From assembly GCA_964537975.1 (NCBI GenBank), contig CAZIDP010000011.1, forward strand, positions 34,147 through 98,146: a stretch of DNA of 64,000 bases. The letters run 5' to 3'. Every line of letters starts with the position of its first letter. Position 1 is the first letter of the stretch. The position numbers and the translations under genes were made by a program. Under the pieces are notes generated by a model. The model searched no databases, was not told where the DNA came from, and worked only from the letters and a program-made list of their open reading frames with translations. This stretch comes from SCBR16-9 sp964537975. GTDB lineage: Bacteria > Hydrogenedentota > Hydrogenedentia > Hydrogenedentales > SCBR16-9. This document shows, in pieces, positions 8,306 to 16,549 of the stretch.

Positions 8306-9970
8306 ATGGCACAGCAATATATATTTACCATGCTCGGGCTGAACAAGTACTACGGGCAAAAGCAGATATTGAAGGATATCAATCTGAGTTTTTTCCCAGG
8401 CGCTAAAATAGGTATCGTTGGTGAAAATGGCGCCGGTAAATCGACGGTACTCCGTATCATGGCCGGTATTGATCAGGACTTCCGGGGTCAGGCCACGCTT
8501 ACCAAAGGGTTTACCGCGGGCTTTGTGCCACAGGAACCGCAATTCGATCCCGATGTCACGGTACGCTCGGTGCTGGAATCTGCTTTCGCTGAGACCACGG
8601 CCATGCTGCGGGAATATGAAGCCATTGGTGAACGCATGGCAGAGCCGATGGACGATGACGCAATGCAGGCTGCCTTAGACCGTATGAGCGCGTTGCAGGA
8701 CAAGTTGGATGCCGCAGATGCGTGGAGCCTGGACCAGAAGCTGAAGTATGCCGCCGAGGCACTGATACTTCCAGATGAAGATCGCACCATGGGCAGTCTG
8801 AGTGGTGGGGAGAAACGGCGGGTCGCGCTGTGTCGGGTTCTATTGGAACAGCCGGATTTGTTACTGCTTGATGAGCCTACCAACCACCTGGACGCGGAAA
8901 CCGTGGACTGGCTGGAGATGCAGTTGCGGGATTATCCCGGTACGGTCATTGTGGTGACACATGATCGGTATTTCCTCGACAACATCACACAGTGGATACT
9001 GGAACTGGATGGTGGCCATGGCATACCGTTTGAAGGGAGTTATACTTCCTGGATCGAACAGAAGCTGCTCGCCACGTCTGCGGAAGCCAGGAACAACAGT
9101 CCCCGTGCCCGCGCGCTGGAGCGGGAACTGACGTGGATTCGAATGAGCAGCAAAGATCGGAGCACCTTGTCTCGTGAACGCCTGAGTGCCAATGAACAAA
9201 TGCTGGCTCGTGAGGGGAAAGAAGACCGTGTAATCCAAGTTGCGCCAGGACCTTCACTGGGCGATCAGGTTATCACCCTGGATCAGGTTTCCAAAGGGTA
9301 TGGTGATGAAACGTTGATTGATAACTTAACCCTGGACATTCCCCGTGGGGCAATTGTCGGTATCATCGGACCGAACGGTGCCGGGAAAACTACCCTGATG
9401 CGTATGATTCTCGATCAGGAAAAGCCCGACAGCGGCACCGTTCGGGTGGGTTCCAGTGTCCAGTTTTCATATGTGGACCAGGAACGTGCTGCCATACAGG
9501 GCGATATCAGTCTGATTGATGAGATCAGTGGGGGCGTACCAGAAATCACCTTGGGCACACGAAAAGTTCCGGTGCGGCAGTATCTCGCAGGTTTTGGTTT
9601 CAAAGGGGCAGACCAGCAGAAAATGGCCAATGAACTGTCTGGTGGCGAACGTAACCGCTGCAACCTGGCCAAGCTGTTGAAGGAAGGCGGCAATGTGCTC
9701 CTGTTGGACGAACCGACCAACGACCTGGATGTGAACACATTGCGGCTGCTGGAAGAAGCGCTGCAAGGATTTAACGGTTGTGTCCTGGTGGTCAGCCACG
9801 ATCGTTTCTTTCTCGACCGCATCTGCACGCATCTGCTGGTCTTTGAAGGCCGTGGCGCAGTGCGCTTGTTCCAGGGGAATTTCCGGGAATACGAAGACTG
9901 GCGCAAGCGCGAACTGGGTTCCGGCCTGTTTGAAAACCGGCGCAGCCGCTACCGCAAACTTGCCGGTTGA
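8306..9970 (+). CDS. ettA: Energy-dependent translational throttle protein EttA (ABC-F ATPase)
   Basis: 554 residues, matching the usual length of EttA. Two ABC domains in tandem without membrane segments: Walker A GENGAGKST near residue 40 and GPNGAGKTT near residue 355, signatures LSGGEKRR and LSGGERNR, Walker B LLLLDEPTNHLD and VLLLDEPTNDLD. The linker between the domains carries the charged arm typical of ABC-F proteins. EttA binds the ribosomal E site and gates entry into elongation according to ATP/ADP. AGGA at 8297-8300 supports the ATG. It has its own terminator and is probably transcribed alone. Confidence 0.95.
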   Translation: MAQQYIFTMLGLNKYYGQKQILKDINLSFFPGAKIGIVGENGAGKSTVLRIMAGIDQDFRGQATLTKGFTAGFVPQEPQFDPDVTVRSVLESAFAETTAMLREYEAIGERMAEPMDDDAMQAALDRMSALQDKLDAADAWSLDQKLKYAAEALILPDEDRTMGSLSGGEKRRVALCRVLLEQPDLLLLDEPTNHLDAETVDWLEMQLRDYPGTVIVVTHDRYFLDNITQWILELDGGHGIPFEGSYTSWIEQKLLATSAEARNNSPRARALERELTWIRMSSKDRSTLSRERLSANEQMLAREGKEDRVIQVAPGPSLGDQVITLDQVSKGYGDETLIDNLTLDIPRGAIVGIIGPNGAGKTTLMRMILDQEKPDSGTVRVGSSVQFSYVDQERAAIQGDISLIDEISGGVPEITLGTRKVPVRQYLAGFGFKGADQQKMANELSGGERNRCNLAKLLKEGGNVLLLDEPTNDLDVNTLRLLEEALQGFNGCVLVVSHDRFFLDRICTHLLVFEGRGAVRLFQGNFREYEDWRKRELGSGLFENRRSRYRKLAG

Positions 9971-10002
9971 TCATTCATTTTTTGTTGTATCTTGTTAAAT
10001 AA

Positions 10003-10055
10003 AACCGCTCCTGAATGCACTGTATATCAGCCAGTGTTTCTCATCCAGGAGCGGT
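10003..10055. terminator. Bidirectional terminator between ettA and the VWA gene
   Basis: ACCGCTCCTG (10003-10012) pairs with CAGGAGCGGT (10046-10055). The stem lies between convergent stops, with A-rich sequence on the left and TTCTTG on the right. Confidence 0.7.
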
Positions 10056-10069
10056 TCTTGCGTTATACT

Positions 10070-12226
10070 TTACCTGCGTTCACGAAGCGTTTTCGCGGTA
10101 ACTATCAGGTTGAGTAAATCTTCACGGCGGTAGTCCCTGGCGGTTGCAGTTGTCGCAAGCTCCCGTACCATGTCGAAGTCTGCGTCGCCTTTATACGCGG
10201 AATTACGCAACAGCAGGCCGAATCCCGCGGTAGCAACTGCGAACTGGAAATCCTGCGAGGTGTTTTCAATAGAAACCGCACGGGCAGGTACCGGTATTTC
10301 AATTAGCCTGCTGGTATCACTGTCGGGTTGCTTGTAGCGCAGCTTGACAAACATCATTTCACGCGAATCGTCAGTGACCTCCGGTGCATCCGTCATCATT
10401 TCCTGGTAGCGCAGACTATCCACACCCGGCTCCAGGGGTACGCCAATCGGTACAATCTGATAGAGCGCAGTCACGGTGTGTCCGGCGCCAATTTCACCCG
10501 CGTCCTTGGTGTCGTCATGGAAATCACGTGCTGCCATGATCCGGTTCTCATACCCCAGCAGACGGTAAGCATGAACATGCGAAGGATTGAATTCCACCTG
10601 AATTTTTACATCCTTGGCAATCGTCATGAGGGTGCCACTGACCTGTTCTACCAGTACGCGGCGGGCTTCGCCGAAATCGTCGATGTAGGCATAATTACCA
10701 TTGCCCTTGGTGGATAGCAATTCCAGGGTGTTGTCTTTCAGGTTGCCCATGCCATAGCCCAGCACGGAGAGAAATACACCGGTTTGTCTTTTTTCTTCAA
10801 TGAGCGACAAGAGGCCTTCACGGCTGGTGACACCGACATTGAAATCGCCATCGGTCGCCAGGATGACCCGGTTGATCCCGCCCTCAATGAAGTGTTCTTG
10901 CGCCATGGCGTAGGCATCCTGAATGCCCGCGCTGCCATGTGTGGAACCACCAGCCGTCAGGTTGTCGATCACCTGCACGATATGCTTCCGTCGGGTCATG
11001 GGGGTGGATTCAAGGGCCGTCCGGCTTTCTCCCGCATAAGTCACGATACCAACCCGGTCATCCGGGTTCAGGTTCTCAAGCAATGCCTTGAGCGACTCCC
11101 GCACCAGCGGCAGACGGTTGGGTGGCCTCATGGAACCTGAGGTGTCAATCAGAAACACGAGGTTTGCCGGTGGACGTTCTTCCTGCGGAACTTCCCGACC
11201 CTGTAATCCAACCTTCACCAGCAGGTGCCCCGGCGTCCAGGGGCATGGGCCGACCTCCATGTTGATGGAAAAGGGATGCGGCCCGACCGGTTGTGGATAG
11301 GAGTAGGTGAAATAGTTGATCATGTCTTCTATGCGTACCGCGTCCGCGGGTGGTAGTTGTCCCTGGTTCAAAAAGCGCCGAACAATGGTATAAGCAGCGC
11401 TGTCCGCGTGCAGGCTGAAGGTGGAGAGTGGTTTATCCTTCGCAGTGTAGAAAGGCTGCTCCTGGATGGTATTGTACTGTTCTCCACCGGGATAATACAT
11501 GTCTGTGGGAGGCAGTACCAGCGTGGGCATCGGGTCGGCATCTGATCTGCTCAAAATTTCTGGCACGACTGTACTCACACTGCGTCCCAAGGAGCGTCTT
11601 TCTGCCAATCTCCGTTCACGCTCCAGATCTTGCACTGCCTGATTCGTTTCTAAGGTATCCAACAGGTCACTTAATTCAGCGCGCGCCTGGGGATCTTTGT
11701 AGTCGATATTGAAGAGATCGTGACTGGCAGCAGAGCCAGGATTGTTGATATCCGTGACAAAGAATCGTTGAACTCCCCTGTCTTCTACATTTAGTGTACG
11801 CATTTTCAGCTGATTAATCTCCTCGGTTTCTGCTTGCCGCTGCGCAGTTTTCCAGGCGTAGTGTGGTTGAATCAAACCTAGGTATAGCCACAAGCCACCA
11901 ACACAAAAAAGCAGCATGGCTGCCAGGGTAAGCATACGTCTGGCGATACTCTGGCGCGGTACATTTTTCGGTTTTGCTGACTGCGCGGCCTGTAACACCG
12001 TATCGCGATGGGACTGGGTCAACTGCGCTTCGGGTGACATGGATTCCAGTTGCAATGCTTTTTGTGCCATGCCCGTCACCTGGCGTAATGCTGCGAGTTC
12101 TTCGCGGGCCTCGGCATTTTCCGGTGCCTTCAAGGCCTGGGTAAGTTCTTCTGCTGCTGCAGTGTCGAGTTCTCCCATCACATAGTCCAGGAGCCGTGGA
12201 TCGTTACGGTCTATAGGCGTATTCAT
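10070..12226 (-). CDS. YfbK-type von Willebrand factor A protein with anti-sigma-like N-terminus
   Basis: 718 residues. Residues 1-85 resemble the cytoplasmic helical part of anti-sigma factors (DPRLLDYVMGELDTAAAEEL). One membrane helix lies at about 99-118, then the YfbK-type N-terminal domain (about 255-305, PLSTFSLHADSAAYTIVRRF), a VWA domain from about 355 with an intact MIDAS (D361-T-S-G-S365-M), and a C-terminal DUF3520-like region. The start codon shares one base with the stop of the sigma-factor gene (TAATG) and has AAGGAGA before it, so the pair is translationally coupled and the protein is probably the membrane-bound regulator of that sigma factor. Odd: residues 151-166 match a DUF1559 motif (see findings). 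Confidence 0.88.
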   Translation of the reverse strand: MNTPIDRNDPRLLDYVMGELDTAAAEELTQALKAPENAEAREELAALRQVTGMAQKALQLESMSPEAQLTQSHRDTVLQAAQSAKPKNVPRQSIARRMLTLAAMLLFCVGGLWLYLGLIQPHYAWKTAQRQAETEEINQLKMRTLNVEDRGVQRFFVTDINNPGSAASHDLFNIDYKDPQARAELSDLLDTLETNQAVQDLERERRLAERRSLGRSVSTVVPEILSRSDADPMPTLVLPPTDMYYPGGEQYNTIQEQPFYTAKDKPLSTFSLHADSAAYTIVRRFLNQGQLPPADAVRIEDMINYFTYSYPQPVGPHPFSINMEVGPCPWTPGHLLVKVGLQGREVPQEERPPANLVFLIDTSGSMRPPNRLPLVRESLKALLENLNPDDRVGIVTYAGESRTALESTPMTRRKHIVQVIDNLTAGGSTHGSAGIQDAYAMAQEHFIEGGINRVILATDGDFNVGVTSREGLLSLIEEKRQTGVFLSVLGYGMGNLKDNTLELLSTKGNGNYAYIDDFGEARRVLVEQVSGTLMTIAKDVKIQVEFNPSHVHAYRLLGYENRIMAARDFHDDTKDAGEIGAGHTVTALYQIVPIGVPLEPGVDSLRYQEMMTDAPEVTDDSREMMFVKLRYKQPDSDTSRLIEIPVPARAVSIENTSQDFQFAVATAGFGLLLRNSAYKGDADFDMVRELATTATARDYRREDLLNLIVTAKTLRERR

Positions 12227-12771
12227 TAGTGTATCTCCTTGTATGTACCGGCGTCTGCTGTGAGTAAATCCTGAAGTTTTTCCCGCATGCGCTGTAGCGA
12301 AATGTGAATCAGGTAGCGAACATGATTGACGGGATAGCCGGTGACAGCACTGATTTCCTTGTAGGTCAACTGGTCCAGAAACTTGAGCCGAAACACTTCC
12401 TGCTGATTATCGGGAAGCGCAGCCAGCGTCGTCAGCACCCGGGTTTCTGTTTCATGCTTTTCTGCCAGGGTGCTGGGGAGCGGTGCCGAACTGGGATACG
12501 CTTCGAGTGTAGAGTCATCTATCGGTTGCATACGGTGCTCCTTTTTCATCACATCCAGGGCGCGGTTACGACAGACCCGATACAACCAGGGCACGAGATG
12601 ATTTTCGATTTGCCCGCGCTCCGTGATACACAGTTTCAGGAATGTGTCCTGCACCACATCACGGGCTGTTTCAATCTCGCCGGTCAAGCGTAAGGCATAA
12701 CGTAATAATGGTTGTTCATACTGGTTCATGGTCGCCTGCACCCAATCGGTGTGTGATGGTGTTGTTGCCAT
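12226..12771 (-). CDS. ECF-type RNA polymerase sigma factor
   Basis: 181 residues from the ATG at 12771; the open frame extends 54 codons further to 12933, but that part is not sigma-like and would exceed the usual length. Region 2 is recognisable in YEQPLLRYALRLTG and ARDVVQDTFLKL, with the WLYRVCRNRALDVMKKE helix; region 4 is seen in ALPDNQQEVFRLKFLDQLTY followed by KEISAVTGYP. It would direct polymerase to a dedicated promoter set in response to a signal relayed by its partner. The overlapping VWA/anti-sigma-like gene immediately downstream is the likely partner. The target promoters are unknown. Confidence 0.88.
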   Translation of the reverse strand: MATTPSHTDWVQATMNQYEQPLLRYALRLTGEIETARDVVQDTFLKLCITERGQIENHLVPWLYRVCRNRALDVMKKEHRMQPIDDSTLEAYPSSAPLPSTLAEKHETETRVLTTLAALPDNQQEVFRLKFLDQLTYKEISAVTGYPVNHVRYLIHISLQRMREKLQDLLTADAGTYKEIH

Positions 12772-13017
12772 ATCGTCACTTTCTTGTTTTAGGAACCGTT
12801 CGCGAACGTTGCTACCCCTTAATACGTCCCAGACCGGAATATGTTCAAAAAAAATATTTTTTGGTTCATCCTGAATTAGCGTACATTTGACACAGGATGA
12901 GTCCATGAGGCATCTCTTGGTTTTTTGAAACAAGCATCAGGGAGATAAGCTCATTACCTCGAGTGAACTATATCATGGGATTTAGTTTACAAGGCTACCG
13001 GACACATGCCACCCGTT

Positions 13018-13304
13018 CTCTATCGCGGAGCGATTACATCGCCGTAGCGTGGGGTAAAGTCACCGGGTATGATTATCCCTGTCTCTATCGCGGAACGATT
13101 ACATCGCCGTAGCGCAGGGTAAAGTCACCGGGTATGATTATCCCTGTTCTCTATCGCGGAGCGATTGCATCGCCGTAGCGCGGGGTAAGGCCAACGACCG
13201 CCACCCCGGGATCATAGCGCTCCCATCCCAGCACCCCGTAGGGCGTGCCAGCAAGATTTTCCCGTATTCGTTTACCAAATACCCACCCACACGTAGCCCC
13301 TTTC
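13018..13304 (+). repeat. Family-A repeat units at the start of the large array
   Basis: Three units begin at about 13020, 13085 and 13152, each opening with TATCGCGGAGCGATT or a one-base variant. The first two stop after GGGGTAAAGTCACCGGG, while the third is full length and runs into a linker (CCCGTATTCGTTTACCAAAT) that also precedes the other family-B copies. Confidence 0.85.
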
Positions 13305-13471
13305 CCGTCATTCCCGCGAAGGCGGGAACCCAGTAAAGCATATTACTAGCACGAGATAACAATCATCCCTGATAGCCAAACCAACCTGCGTGAGCAACAA
13401 AATGCAAGCCAAAGCTGTGCCCTCGGCTCCTTCATCACCCCTCTGGATACCCACCTTCGTGGGTATGACGG
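13305..13471 (+). mobile_element. MITE-like element, family B, intact copy 1
   Basis: 167 bp. The left terminal repeat starts CCGTCATTCCCGCGAAGG and the right one ends CACCTTCGTGGGTATGACGG; they are imperfect inverted repeats of about 29 bp. The 167 bp differ from the copy at 13927 at only a base or so. No transposase is encoded; the frame crossing it (about 13138-13362) is a repeat translation, not a gene. Confidence 0.8.
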
Positions 13472-13485
13472 GATGGTGTGTTCTC

Positions 13486-13590
13486 TATCGCGAAGCGATT
13501 AAAGCGCCGTAGCGCGGGGTAAGGCCCACAGCCGCCACCCCGGGAAAACACACCACCCCAACATCGCACCCCGTAGGGCGTGCCAGCAGA
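13486..13590 (+). repeat. Family-A dispersed repeat unit
   Basis: Complete unit from TATCGCGAAGCGATTAAAGC to GGGCGTGCCAGCAGAG. It follows the family-B element directly, as at 1677 and 14143. Confidence 0.85.
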
Positions 13591-13704
13591 GATACCTCGA
13601 TCGTTATCCGCAGATTGCGCAGATGAACGCAGATTTTGATAATGGAAGAGATGAGTAGACGCGTGCTAATGACTGAGTTTTATATGTATATGTTACGTCA
13701 TATT

Positions 13705-13926
13705 CTCTATAGCGGAGCGATTAAAGCGCCGTAGCGCGGGGTAAAGTCACCGGGTATGATTATCCCTGTTCTCTATCGCAGAGCGATTACATCGCCGTAG
13801 CGCGGGGTAAGGCCCACGGCCGCCACCCCGGGATCATAGCGCTCCCATCCCAGCACCCCGTAGGGCGTGCCAGCAAGATTTTCCCGTATTCGTTTACCAA
13901 ATACCCACCCACACGTAGCCCCTTTC
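13705..13926 (+). repeat. Family-A units, second half of the tandem composite
   Basis: Units start at about 13706 (short form) and 13774 (full form). The stretch 13774-14093 repeats 13152-13471 at an offset of 622 bp with very few differences, showing recent duplication of an A-B composite. Confidence 0.85.
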
Positions 13927-14093
13927 CCGTCATTCCCGCGAAGGCGGGAACCCAGTAAAGCATATTACTAGCACGAGATAACAATCATCCCTGATAGCCA
14001 AACCAACCTGCGTGAGCAACAAAATGCAAGCCAAAGCTGTGCCCTCGGCTCCTTCATCACCCCTCTGGATACCCACCTTCATGGGTATGACGG
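13927..14093 (+). mobile_element. MITE-like element, family B, intact copy 2
   Basis: 167 bp, same ends and interior as the copy at 13305; the one clear change is in the right terminal repeat (CTTCATGGGTATGACGG). Confidence 0.8.
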
Positions 14094-14142
14094 ATTGGGT
14101 AGAAATGACGATTGGGGTGATATACATCACGCCACCTGTTCT

Positions 14143-14206
14143 CTATCGCGGAGCGATTACAGCGCCGTAGCGCGGGGTAAGGCCAACGGCCGCCACCCCG
14201 GGACCA
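14143..14206 (+). repeat. Family-A unit abutting the 3' end of lptB
   Basis: Starts CTATCGCGGAGCGATTACAG and ends CGCCACCCCGGGA just before the lptB stop codon, so the array reaches to within a few bases of the gene. No conventional terminator is visible there. Confidence 0.8.
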
Positions 14207-14210
14207 CTTC

Positions 14211-15014
14211 TTACTTCTTGGCGGGGTGTTTTCTGGAAGGGTGGTGGAAGTCCATTTTGAAATGTTCGCCGAGATACACTTCTCTCACGGTGGGGTCGGT
14301 TGCGATTTCTTCCGGGGTACCTGAAATAATGACACTGCCTTCGTTGATGATGTAGGCGCGGTCGGCGATATGCAGGGTTTCCCGCACATTGTGATCGGTC
14401 AGCAGGATTCCGATGCCCTGGTCGCGGAGGGTCGCGACGATGTCTTGCAAGTCTGCAACCGAGATGGGGTCGATACCTGCAAAGGGTTCGTCCAGCAGAA
14501 AAACTTTCGGCTCGATGGCCAGGGCACGGGCTATCTCTGTGCGACGGCGCTCCCCACCCGACAAGGTGTACGCCGGACTGTCAGCCAGGTGGTGTATGCG
14601 CAATTCTTTCAGAAGTTTGTCACACCTTTGATGGCGTTCTGCCCTGGATATGGGCTGGTACTCCAGCACGGCCAGCAGGTTTTGGCGCACCGTCAGTTGG
14701 CGAAAGACCGATGCCTCTTGCGGGAGGTACGCGATTCCTGTCCGCGCACGACGGTACATGGGCATCCGTGTGATATCCTTGCCCTGAAAATAAATACTAC
14801 CCTGGTCCGGTTTCATCAAACCGACAGTCATGCCGAAAGTTGTTGTCTTACCGGCGCCGTTGGGTCCCAGCAAACCCACGACTTCCCCTTCTCGTAAGGT
14901 GAGGGAAACATCGCGCACGACGGTACGTTTTTTGAAGGACTTGAAAAGTCCCTTTGTACTGAGTAATGGCGGTGTGACTGCTGGTTTCTGATGGTCCTTG
15001 TTGATCTTCGGCAT
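14211..15014 (-). CDS. lptB: Lipopolysaccharide export ABC transporter ATP-binding protein LptB
   Basis: 267 residues. Walker A GPNGAGKTTT near residue 50, signature LSGGERRRTEIARALA near 150, Walker B VFLLDEPFAGIDP, followed by the LptB-type switch region LLTDHNVRETLHIADRAYII. LptB powers extraction of LPS from the inner membrane by LptFG and pushes it along LptC and LptA. A basic N-terminal extension of about 20 residues and a His/Lys-rich tail go beyond the core fold. It lies 3 nt downstream of the LptA-like gene, with lptC before that. LptF and LptG are not in the window. Confidence 0.93.
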   Translation of the reverse strand: MPKINKDHQKPAVTPPLLSTKGLFKSFKKRTVVRDVSLTLREGEVVGLLGPNGAGKTTTFGMTVGLMKPDQGSIYFQGKDITRMPMYRRARTGIAYLPQEASVFRQLTVRQNLLAVLEYQPISRAERHQRCDKLLKELRIHHLADSPAYTLSGGERRRTEIARALAIEPKVFLLDEPFAGIDPISVADLQDIVATLRDQGIGILLTDHNVRETLHIADRAYIINEGSVIISGTPEEIATDPTVREVYLGEHFKMDFHHPSRKHPAKK

Positions 15015-15017
15015 GGC

Positions 15018-15944
15018 TTAACTTGCTTCAAGTAAATCAGGAAATGCCGCAGCCAGTAAGCCCCTGTTCAATGTGGCCTGTTCTTCCGCGCTACGTTGAT
15101 CTTGTGATAACAAGTTTTGGACGGTATCTGATTTATTGATGTTGCTCCAGGCCAATTCATTGTACATGTCATTACGTTGCAGCAATGTGTTGAATTGGCG
15201 CAGCAGTTGCTGCCGCTGCTCTACAAGCACACTGGTTGGCGTGTTGATTAAAGCGTTACGCATGTTGGGATCGAGCATCCCGAGTATATGCTTGCCGGGC
15301 GATGGCCCTTCTGCTGCGGCCTGTGTCTTCAACGCTTCGATGAGCGCAGACCAGTCGCTGATATCATTTTCCCCCAGCAATGCACCAGTGACCGCAGGAG
15401 ATGCGGCATTGCCGCGAGCAAAAACCGGCAATTCTCCTTGTGCGCCTCCACGGACATTGACTTTTCCTGTACCGAAATTGACAATAATCTCTTCGCCGGT
15501 CAATTCCTTTACTTGTTCTGAACTGAACTTGGGACTCTCCGTGAAGACCAGTGTTTCCGCTTCAAAATCCCACTCTGCGCGACCTGCCTGAATATTGCCC
15601 TGGGGATGGCGTATGCGCACATTGCCTTGCATGACGATTCGAGAGGGGACGTTATCCGCGCCAGCATACGTAAAATAGATGTTGTTGGCACTGATTGGCA
15701 TGGGGGGTTGATTGGGGTCTTCTGGCAGTATGGTCAACTGCACGCCACCGGTGAGTTCCTGGATTTGTGCCGTCTCAAAGTTAAATACCAGGTTGCCTGC
15801 ACGTTCCAGATTGATGCCAAAATCGCCGCCCATTTCCATAGCACGCAATGTGGGACAACGTCCGAGCATTACTGCAAGAGCTATGATTACTAGCAGCAGA
15901 ACAACGTACTTTTTTCTGGTCATAATAAAATTGTAATTCTTCAT
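15018..15944 (-). CDS. lptA: LptA/OstA-like periplasmic LPS transport protein
   Basis: 308 residues. An N-terminal hydrophobic segment (about 9-30, KKYVVLLLVIIALAVML) acts as signal or anchor. The middle contains OstA/LptA-type strands such as ISANNIYFTY, RIVMQGNVRIRHPQGNIQAG and LTGEEIIVNFGTGKVNVRGG. The C-terminal 100 residues are helical and absent from short LptA proteins, so the gene is longer than the usual 180 residues. The ATG overlaps the lptC stop (ATGA), favouring 15944 over an internal ATG at 15923. Bridges LptC and the outer-membrane translocon by family role; the assignment rests on context plus the beta-jellyroll pattern. Confidence 0.8.
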   Translation of the reverse strand: MKNYNFIMTRKKYVVLLLVIIALAVMLGRCPTLRAMEMGGDFGINLERAGNLVFNFETAQIQELTGGVQLTILPEDPNQPPMPISANNIYFTYAGADNVPSRIVMQGNVRIRHPQGNIQAGRAEWDFEAETLVFTESPKFSSEQVKELTGEEIIVNFGTGKVNVRGGAQGELPVFARGNAASPAVTGALLGENDISDWSALIEALKTQAAAEGPSPGKHILGMLDPNMRNALINTPTSVLVEQRQQLLRQFNTLLQRNDMYNELAWSNINKSDTVQNLLSQDQRSAEEQATLNRGLLAAAFPDLLEAS

Positions 15945-16549
15945 GGATTCAGACTCCCAAAGCGAATCCAGCCGCTGACTTGTTGAAATTCCATGGTGCG
16001 ATTGTCCGGGTGAATTTGCATTTTTGCTGCATCCAGCTCCAAATCAGGGCTGTCAATGGAAACAGGATGTTCTGTATAGGCAACGATACCATCAGCTGTT
16101 TCCAGATTCTCGCAGATAATATCGGTCATGCGTATAGTAACATTTCCAGCATCTGCTTCTACACCTCCACCCAGATAGGCTTCTCTGTTTTCTATAAATC
16201 GACCTTCACCAGCCTGAAATACGATGTCTTCTGCTTCGGTTTCCGCATTGTATAGTACCGCACGGGCTTCCTTGAATGACCAGGAATCATCGGTTTCCAT
16301 GGACGAGGTATCTGCCTCCACCATAAACCGGGGCTTGCGCGCACGACCTGCCGTCGGGGCGGTATCATGCAGGTACAGCCTGATTCCGGTCATGCTTATC
16401 ACCTCACTGCGCTGTTGAGTGGCATCGGTTTGAACACCGTTTTCCTGTAACTCCGCATTTTCTCCCAAATCAGGCGGGGCATCGCATGAGAAAAGACAGC
16501 ACACTATACAAAAACAGGGTAGGAATATTTTTAAGAAAGACAGCTTCAT
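15941..16549 (-). CDS. lptC: LptC-like LPS export protein, probable lipoprotein
   Basis: 202 residues. The N-terminus has a hydrophobic stretch ending in a lipobox-like CLFSC at about residue 23, so it may be lipid-anchored rather than held by a membrane helix as in E. coli LptC. The body alternates strands (VISMTGIRLYLHD, EDIVFQAGEGRFIENREAYL) typical of the LptC/OstA fold. It overlaps coaX upstream and the lptA-like gene downstream by 4 nt each (ATGA), indicating tight coupling. Identification is mostly by position next to lptA-lptB and by general fold. Confidence 0.75.
   Translation of the reverse strand: MKLSFLKIFLPCFCIVCCLFSCDAPPDLGENAELQENGVQTDATQQRSEVISMTGIRLYLHDTAPTAGRARKPRFMVEADTSSMETDDSWSFKEARAVLYNAETEAEDIVFQAGEGRFIENREAYLGGGVEADAGNVTIRMTDIICENLETADGIVAYTEHPVSIDSPDLELDAAKMQIHPDNRTMEFQQVSGWIRFGSLNP

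Noticed and set aside
13138..13984. Two nearly identical minus-strand ORFs of 65-74 codons
   Set aside because: They are translations of the A-B repeat composite in one frame, have no ribosome-binding site, and recur only because the repeats recur.
13018..14206. CRISPR array
   Set aside because: Repeat units are long, unevenly spaced, and the intervening sequences are themselves repeated; no cas genes are nearby.
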